Source: Sulfuricurvum sp. (GTDB lineage Bacteria; Campylobacterota; Campylobacteria; Campylobacterales; Sulfurimonadaceae). Taken from it: a stretch of 64,000 nucleotides of DNA. The position numbers and the translations under genes are program-made. The notes under the pieces were generated by a model. That model was not told where the DNA came from and searched no databases. It saw only the letters and a program-made list of their open reading frames with translations. Below are positions 58,653 through 64,000 of the stretch, piece after piece; the first letter of the stretch is position 1; every line of letters starts with the position of its first letter. The stretch is taken from positions 1-64,000 of the forward strand of contig NZ_JAQTYM010000001.1 in the NCBI RefSeq assembly GCF_028688295.1. Reading direction: 5' to 3'.

Positions 58653-61600
58653 GTGACGATTAGAGTGGAATACCAAGACCTATTACGATCATTTAAAGAT
58701 AACTGCGGATTTGGTTTGATAGCAAACATCAAAAACCGTCCTTCGCATGAAAATTTGGAAAACGCGATTACTGCGCTTGAGAGAATGATGCACCGTGGAG
58801 CGGTTGCGGCTGATGGTAAAACCGGAGATGGAAGCGGATTGCTTTTATCTCTTCCGCATGAGTTTATGCGTGCCACTGCGGCTGAGCTTGGAGTAGAACT
58901 TCCAAAACACTATGCGGTTGCGGTTGTTTTTACCCGTAACGCTTCGAATTTAGAACATTTTGAAAAAATTTGTCACGAGAATGACCTCAAAGTTGTATTA
59001 GATCGTGTTGTTCCGGTCGATACTAATGCTCTCGGTGAGCAGGCACTTGCCAGTTTGCCGGAAATCCATCATATTTTTATTACCCCTAATTCATTAATGG
59101 CATCTCAGCGTTTTGATGCGTTGCTTTATCTTAGCCGTAAAGAGATCGAGCACGCTCTCGTAGAAGATGAGGATTTTTACATCGCCTCTATGTCTGCTCG
59201 TGTTGTTTCGTATAAAGGTTTGATTATGCCGACGCATATCAAAGAATTTTATACCGATTTACAAGCCGAAAATTTTAAAATCTCTTTTGCCCTTTTCCAC
59301 CAACGTTTCTCAACCAATACTCTTCCTAAATGGCGTTTGGCTCAACCGTTCCGCGCCGTTGCTCACAACGGTGAGATTAACTCGGTCGAAGCAAACCGTT
59401 TTAATGTTGCAGTTAAATCTGAATCGATCAAAAGTGAAGTATTTACCGACGAAGAGATTGCACGCTTACTCCCGATTCTCCAACCGGGTGGATCGGACAG
59501 TGCAAGTGCCGATAACTTTTTCGAGTTTTTGATCATCAACGGTATGGATTTTTTCAAAGCAGTGCGTGCGGTTATCCCTGCACCGTGGCAAAATGCACCT
59601 CATATGGATCCTGAATTACGTGCTTTTTACGAATACCACTCTACCGTATTTGAAGCATGGGATGGACCGGCGGCTTTCTCCGTAACGGACGGTCGCTACA
59701 TCGGATGTGTACTCGATCGTAACGGTCTTCGCCCTTCTAAATACATCATTACTCATGATGATACCCTCTTAATTGCGAGTGAATACGGGGTTATCGATAT
59801 CCCAGAAGAGCAAATCAAAGAACGTGGACGTTTGCAGTCAGGTCAAATGATCGGTTTGGATTTGAAATTCGGTAAAGTGCTCAAAGACAATAAAATCAAT
59901 AAGTATCTAAAAAGCTCCAACCCTTATATGAAGTGGTTGAATGACCACATGATCTATCTTCAAGAGCATGTAGAACAACAATATATTACCCGTTGTGAGT
60001 ATGAAGCTAGTAATTTGGTAGAACGCCAACGCTATTTTAATATTACTCAAGAGGTAGTAGAACAAGTGATTGAGCCGATGATGCGCGATGGAAAAGAAGC
60101 GGTCGGATCTATGGGCGATGATACTCCTCTAGCGGCATTTAGTAATGTACAACGCCACTTTAGCGATTATTTCAAACAACGTTTTGCCCAAGTTACTAAT
60201 CCTCCAATCGACCCGATCCGCGAAAAAGTGGTGATGAGTTTGAACACAGGATTTGGCGAAACCCATAATATTTTGGATGAGATCCCCTCCCATGCGAACC
60301 GACTCAAAGCGATTTCTCCGATTATTATTCGTGAAAAGCTAGAAGTACTTAAATCATTCGGGGATAAAAAATCACCGCGTTATCAGTCATTTTATAGCAA
60401 TCAGGAGTTTTCAACTGCCTATAACGGCGGATTGAAACAGGCTCTTGAAACATTGGTTGAACAAGTGATTAAAGCCGTACGTGAAGAGGGTATTCGTATT
60501 GTTATTCTTGATGACAGCGGATTTGATAAAGATCACAAAGTGATCCCTATGGCAATGGCCGTTGGACGTATCAGCCGTGCGTTATTGGATGCAAAAATCC
60601 GTCATTTAGCTTCGATTGTAGCATGTACTTCAGAGGTTGTCGATTCTCACGGTGCAGCGACGTTGATCGCGTACGGAGCGAGTGCGGTTTATCCGGCCCT
60701 TTTGTTCGCTACCGTAGCTGCTCGTGCTGAACGCAGTGTTACTGACGTTAATTGCTCAGAAGCTTTTAAAGCGGTTCATCATGCATTGAATGCGGGACTA
60801 TTAAAAATTATGTCAAAAATGGGGATTGCAACGATCGCGTCATACCGCAACTCGGGGCTTTTTGACGTTATCGGCTTGAGCAAAGAGATTGTTCATGAAT
60901 GTTTTGGAGAATCGCATGTGATGATACCGGGACTTACTTATGACGACATTGACGAGCGTTTGGATCGTAACCATAAAGATGCGTTTGAAGTGGGCGGCTT
61001 TAATCGAATTTTCCCACTAAAAATCGGTGGATATTATAAATTCTACAACGGACAAGAACATCATGATTTTAACCCTGATGTAATTCATGCTATTCATAAA
61101 GTCTCTAAAACCGGTAAACGGGAAGATTTTGACAAATTGAGTGCATTAGTCAATAGTCGCGGGCAAAAATTTATCCGTGATTTCTTTGAGTTTAAATCAG
61201 ACCGTTCTCCTATTGATATCTCTGAAGTAGAATCTAAAGAAAAAATCTTTAAACGTTTTGCGTCGGCAGCAATGTCATTGGGATCTATCTCACCGGAAGC
61301 GCATGAGTGTATTGCGGTGGCGATGAATACTATCGGTGCACAAAGTAATTCAGGTGAGGGTGGAGAAGATGCGGCACGCTTCGGCACGCTTAAAAATTCT
61401 AAAATCAAACAGGTAGCATCAGGACGTTTCGGAGTAACTCCGGCGTACCTCCGCTCAGCTGAAGAGATTCAGATCAAAGTAGCCCAAGGGGCGAAACCGG
61501 GTGAGGGTGGACAGCTTCCGGGTCATAAAGTGAGCGGGCTTATCGCACGTCTTCGCTATACGATGCCGGGTGTAACACTCATCTCACCTCCGCCACACCA

Positions 61601-63098
61601 TGATATCTACTCGATCGAGGATTTGGCACAGCTTATTTTCGATATGAAACAGGTCAATCCAAACGCGAAAGTAGCCGTTAAACTCGTCTCTTCTGCGGGT
61701 GTAGGGACGATTGCTGCGGGTGTTGCGAAAGCATACGCCGATAAAATTATCATCTCCGGTGGGGATGGCGGTACCGGTGCGGCTCCGCTCACGTCGATCA
61801 AATTTGCAGGGAATCCGTGGGAACTTGGGCTCTCTGAAGCGCATAATGCTCTTAAAGTGAACAATCTTCGCGGTCTTGTTCATGTCCAAACTGATGGTGG
61901 ACTTAAAACGGGTCAAGATATCGTAAAAGCAGCATTGTTAGGTGCTGAGAGTTATGCATTCGGTACGGGTGCCTTGACGATTATCGGATGTAAAATGCTC
62001 CGTATTTGTCATGTAAATAAATGTTCAGTCGGGGTTGCAACGCAAAATGAGAAGCTTCGAAGAGACTATTTTACGGGTACCGTTGATCAATTAATCAATT
62101 ATTTTACCTACTTAGCCGAAGATGTACGTCGTATCATGGCGCAACTTGGGTATAAAACGATGGAAGAGTTAGTTGGACGCAGCGATATGCTTCGTGTTAT
62201 CGATACCGAATTTGCGAAAAAATTCGATTTCAGCTCTGTTTTGCACCGTGAAGAGGGGGTAAACACTTGTCAATCTCCAAGCAACGAGCCGTTTGATCTG
62301 AACGAATTTGAGCAAGAGGTTTTGGCTGAAGCGATGGATGCGATTAAAAATCCTGAACGTCCGATCAAAATTCTCCGTGATATTTGTAATCTGAATCGTA
62401 GTTTTGGTGCCCGTATTAGTGGTGAAATTGCTCAATATTATGGAGACTCAGGTCTTAAAGAGAATACCATTAAAATCAATCTTAAAGGGATTGCCGGTCA
62501 AGCTCTCGGAGCCTTTTTGATAAACGGTGTCTCAATTCGTTTAGAGGGTGTCGCAAACGATTACATCGGTAAAGGGATGCATGGCGGTAAAATCGTTATT
62601 CGCTCACGTAACCAAGGTGAAGCATTTGCTGCAGGGGGAAATACCTGTTTGTACGGTGCAACGGGAGGTAAACTCTTTATTTCCGGTTCGGTTGGCGAGC
62701 GTTTTGCCGTCCGTAACTCTGGTGCTATGGCGGTTGTTGAAGGTACAGGCGATAATGCGTGTGAATACATGACGGGCGGTGTAGTTGTTATCCTCGGTAA
62801 AACCGGTATAAACTTTGGTGCGGGTATGACCGGTGGATTTGCATTCGTATACGATCAAGATCATAGTTTTGTTGAAAATGTAAACCGTGAGTTGATTGAT
62901 GCACTACGAATCGATACCGATGATGGAGACGAAGCACGACATTACCTTAAACGTCTTCTCAAAGAGTATGTTGCTGAAACTGAGAGTGAAATGGCGCAAG
63001 AGCTCCTTAAAAATTTCCGTGTTGAAATCCGAAATTTCTGGCTTGTTCGCCCGAAAAACCTAACTAAATTGCCACTCAATCCGGATAAAGGGGACTAG
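58653..63098 (+). CDS. gltB: Glutamate synthase (NADPH), large subunit
   Basis: A 1481-residue enzyme joining glutamine and 2-oxoglutarate to two glutamates, the second step of ammonia assimilation. N-terminal glutamine amidotransferase: nucleophile cysteine C18 in DNCGFGLIANI, exposed after removal of a short propeptide. Central domain, FMN-binding synthase domain (GGDGGTGAAPLTSIKFAG), a 3Fe-4S cluster at C1113/C1119/C1124, and the C-terminal beta-helix (GGKIVIRSR, GATGGKLF). Two GTG starts are possible (58653 or 58665); neither has an ideal site. gltD follows after 4 bases. Confidence 0.96.
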   Translation: MTIRVEYQDLLRSFKDNCGFGLIANIKNRPSHENLENAITALERMMHRGAVAADGKTGDGSGLLLSLPHEFMRATAAELGVELPKHYAVAVVFTRNASNLEHFEKICHENDLKVVLDRVVPVDTNALGEQALASLPEIHHIFITPNSLMASQRFDALLYLSRKEIEHALVEDEDFYIASMSARVVSYKGLIMPTHIKEFYTDLQAENFKISFALFHQRFSTNTLPKWRLAQPFRAVAHNGEINSVEANRFNVAVKSESIKSEVFTDEEIARLLPILQPGGSDSASADNFFEFLIINGMDFFKAVRAVIPAPWQNAPHMDPELRAFYEYHSTVFEAWDGPAAFSVTDGRYIGCVLDRNGLRPSKYIITHDDTLLIASEYGVIDIPEEQIKERGRLQSGQMIGLDLKFGKVLKDNKINKYLKSSNPYMKWLNDHMIYLQEHVEQQYITRCEYEASNLVERQRYFNITQEVVEQVIEPMMRDGKEAVGSMGDDTPLAAFSNVQRHFSDYFKQRFAQVTNPPIDPIREKVVMSLNTGFGETHNILDEIPSHANRLKAISPIIIREKLEVLKSFGDKKSPRYQSFYSNQEFSTAYNGGLKQALETLVEQVIKAVREEGIRIVILDDSGFDKDHKVIPMAMAVGRISRALLDAKIRHLASIVACTSEVVDSHGAATLIAYGASAVYPALLFATVAARAERSVTDVNCSEAFKAVHHALNAGLLKIMSKMGIATIASYRNSGLFDVIGLSKEIVHECFGESHVMIPGLTYDDIDERLDRNHKDAFEVGGFNRIFPLKIGGYYKFYNGQEHHDFNPDVIHAIHKVSKTGKREDFDKLSALVNSRGQKFIRDFFEFKSDRSPIDISEVESKEKIFKRFASAAMSLGSISPEAHECIAVAMNTIGAQSNSGEGGEDAARFGTLKNSKIKQVASGRFGVTPAYLRSAEEIQIKVAQGAKPGEGGQLPGHKVSGLIARLRYTMPGVTLISPPPHHDIYSIEDLAQLIFDMKQVNPNAKVAVKLVSSAGVGTIAAGVAKAYADKIIISGGDGGTGAAPLTSIKFAGNPWELGLSEAHNALKVNNLRGLVHVQTDGGLKTGQDIVKAALLGAESYAFGTGALTIIGCKMLRICHVNKCSVGVATQNEKLRRDYFTGTVDQLINYFTYLAEDVRRIMAQLGYKTMEELVGRSDMLRVIDTEFAKKFDFSSVLHREEGVNTCQSPSNEPFDLNEFEQEVLAEAMDAIKNPERPIKILRDICNLNRSFGARISGEIAQYYGDSGLKENTIKINLKGIAGQALGAFLINGVSIRLEGVANDYIGKGMHGGKIVIRSRNQGEAFAAGGNTCLYGATGGKLFISGSVGERFAVRNSGAMAVVEGTGDNACEYMTGGVVVILGKTGINFGAGMTGGFAFVYDQDHSFVENVNRELIDALRIDTDDGDEARHYLKRLLKEYVAETESEMAQELLKNFRVEIRNFWLVRPKNLTKLPLNPDKGD

Positions 63099-63102
63099 AA
63101 GT

Positions 63103-64000
63103 ATGAGAGAATTTTTAACGATTGAGCGTCTCGACCCCACGAAACGTCTTGTATTGCAACGCCTAAAAGATTTTAGTGAAATTTACGAACCGGTAAGTGC
63201 GGGTGATGCCTCCTCACAAAGTGATCGATGTATCCAGTGCGGTGATCCGTTTTGTTTAAATAAATGCCCACTTCATAACTATATTCCTCAATGGCTCAAA
63301 GCGGTTGCGGAAAAGGATTTGAAATTTGCCTTTAATCTCTCGAATGAGCCATCACCGTTTCCTGAAGTAATGGGTCGCGTATGTCCTCATGATCGTCTTT
63401 GTGAAGGGGATTGTACCCTTAATGACGGACACGGAGCCATCACGATCGGGAGTGTTGAAACGTTTATTAATGAAGAGGGATTTCGTCAAGGATTAAAGCC
63501 ATATTTTCCAGGAATTACGACGGATAAAAAAGTAGCGATTATCGGTTCAGGACCTGCTGGGCTCTCTGCTGCAACCTATTTGCTTCGCTCGGGGATTGCG
63601 GTAACGATGTATGAGCGTTCCGATCGTGCGGGTGGATTGCTCACCTACGGTATTCCGAACTTTAAACTTGATAAAAAAATCGTTGAACGTCGTGTTAATT
63701 TACTTCTTGAAGCAGGTTTAGAATTGATTCTTAACTGCGAAGTAGGGAAAGATATCGAATTTGATGCTATTGCTGATAAACATGATGCTGTATTTATCGG
63801 TATCGGTGCAACGAAAAGCAAAGGTGCTAAGATCTCCGGTGAAAATGCTTCCAACGTTTATCCCGCCATGGAGTATTTAACCGCGATTCAACGTAAAAAC
63901 TTTGCTTCTACATACGACAAAAAATTTGATTTCAAAGATCTTGAAGTTGTCGTTATCGGAGGTGGCGATACCGCGATGGACTGTGTACGTACCGCTAAAC
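63103..64000 (+). CDS. gltD: Glutamate synthase, small subunit (partial)
   Basis: The gene starts at ATG 63103, 4 bases after gltB, and leaves the window after 299 codons. Seen: N-terminal Fe-S region (CIQCGDPFCLNKCPLH and CPHDRLCEGDC) and the FAD-binding dinucleotide fold (VAIIGSGPAGLSAATYLL), then GLLTYGIPNFKL and a second, NADPH-type, GGGDTAMDCVRT just before the edge. This is the flavoprotein that feeds electrons from NADPH to gltB. No oddity is visible. Confidence 0.95.
   Translation, partial: MREFLTIERLDPTKRLVLQRLKDFSEIYEPVSAGDASSQSDRCIQCGDPFCLNKCPLHNYIPQWLKAVAEKDLKFAFNLSNEPSPFPEVMGRVCPHDRLCEGDCTLNDGHGAITIGSVETFINEEGFRQGLKPYFPGITTDKKVAIIGSGPAGLSAATYLLRSGIAVTMYERSDRAGGLLTYGIPNFKLDKKIVERRVNLLLEAGLELILNCEVGKDIEFDAIADKHDAVFIGIGATKSKGAKISGENASNVYPAMEYLTAIQRKNFASTYDKKFDFKDLEVVVIGGGDTAMDCVRTAK

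Noticed and set aside
58420-58656. Plus-strand open frame overlapping recO start
   Set aside because: It spans the recO/gltB divergent promoter area, lacks a ribosome site and has biased, AT-rich content.
1-64000. CRISPR arrays, tRNA/rRNA genes, known riboswitches
   Set aside because: No regularly spaced direct repeats and no cloverleaf or conserved rRNA/riboswitch sequence was seen in any gap. A covariance-model scan would be needed to exclude unusual RNAs.

Overview
This window is chromosomal DNA of a Campylobacterota bacterium (formerly Epsilonproteobacteria). It most resembles the Sulfuricurvum/Sulfurimonas group, judging from family-level recognition and a moderately low GC content; no database search was possible. 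Supporting markers are the oadGAB decarboxylase operon next to ppa, the motA-motB-fliP block, cheV, a short recO of the type seen in this phylum, rny, cmoB, and CZB-type soluble chemoreceptor signalling. The window looks ordinary and densely coded, with many 1-11 nt overlaps between start and stop codons. I see no tRNA, rRNA, CRISPR array or intact insertion sequence.

Layout. 0-5 kb: a PAS sensor fragment, a photolyase operon (DUF523/DUF1722 + phrB), a lytic transglycosylase-like protein, a secreted nuclease-like protein, and ppa. 5-9 kb: oadG-oadA-oadB, closed by a perfect terminator, then cheV on the other strand. 9.8-16.4 kb: a seven-gene overlapping operon (membrane-fusion protein, molybdopterin oxidoreductase, argD, tolC-like, midA-like, ankyrin protein, thiS-like). 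16.4-28 kb: housekeeping genes (acpS, fliL, mlaE, beta carbonic anhydrase, radA, ftsY, thioredoxin-like lipoprotein, formyl-THF cyclo-ligase, rny, a DUF3365 c-heme protein, a cation-efflux pump, cmoB, thioesterase, metallo-beta-lactamase-fold hydrolase).

28-38 kb is the accessory part: a YdhR-like protein behind a perfect palindrome, a Cys-rich small protein, a transglutaminase-like protein, a DUF2867 SDR protein, an acetyltransferase, a thiol/zinc mini-cluster (trxC-like, DsrE-like, zinc ribbon), an entericidin-like lipoprotein, a ferredoxin, and a periplasmic delta-type carbonic anhydrase. The stretch from 34.5 to 37.9 kb is gene-poor. It carries two orphan membrane proteins, a higBA toxin-antitoxin pair, an AT-rich orphan, three copies of a coding-like repeat (here called PRGT repeat), and a 24-bp direct repeat flanking one gene. 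REP-like palindromes follow at 37.9 and 39.9 kb.

38-64 kb returns to core functions: htpG; the overlapping glmU-coaBC-uppS-prepilin peptidase-lptF/G-truA string; motAB-fliP-trmA and a coiled-coil/SH3 protein; a rhodanese; a translationally coupled three-gene signalling module (pseudo-receiver-PAS kinase, soluble CZB chemoreceptor, stand-alone receiver); DUF4395-Rrf2; a HerA-like ATPase; recO; and gltB-gltD (gltD runs off the window).

The observations most worth following are the signalling module at 51.5-55.1 kb, the PRGT repeat family, the gene bracketed by direct repeats, the mixed seven-gene operon with a 44-bp argD/tolC overlap, and several well-formed palindromic operators. No complete new defence or mobile system could be demonstrated.
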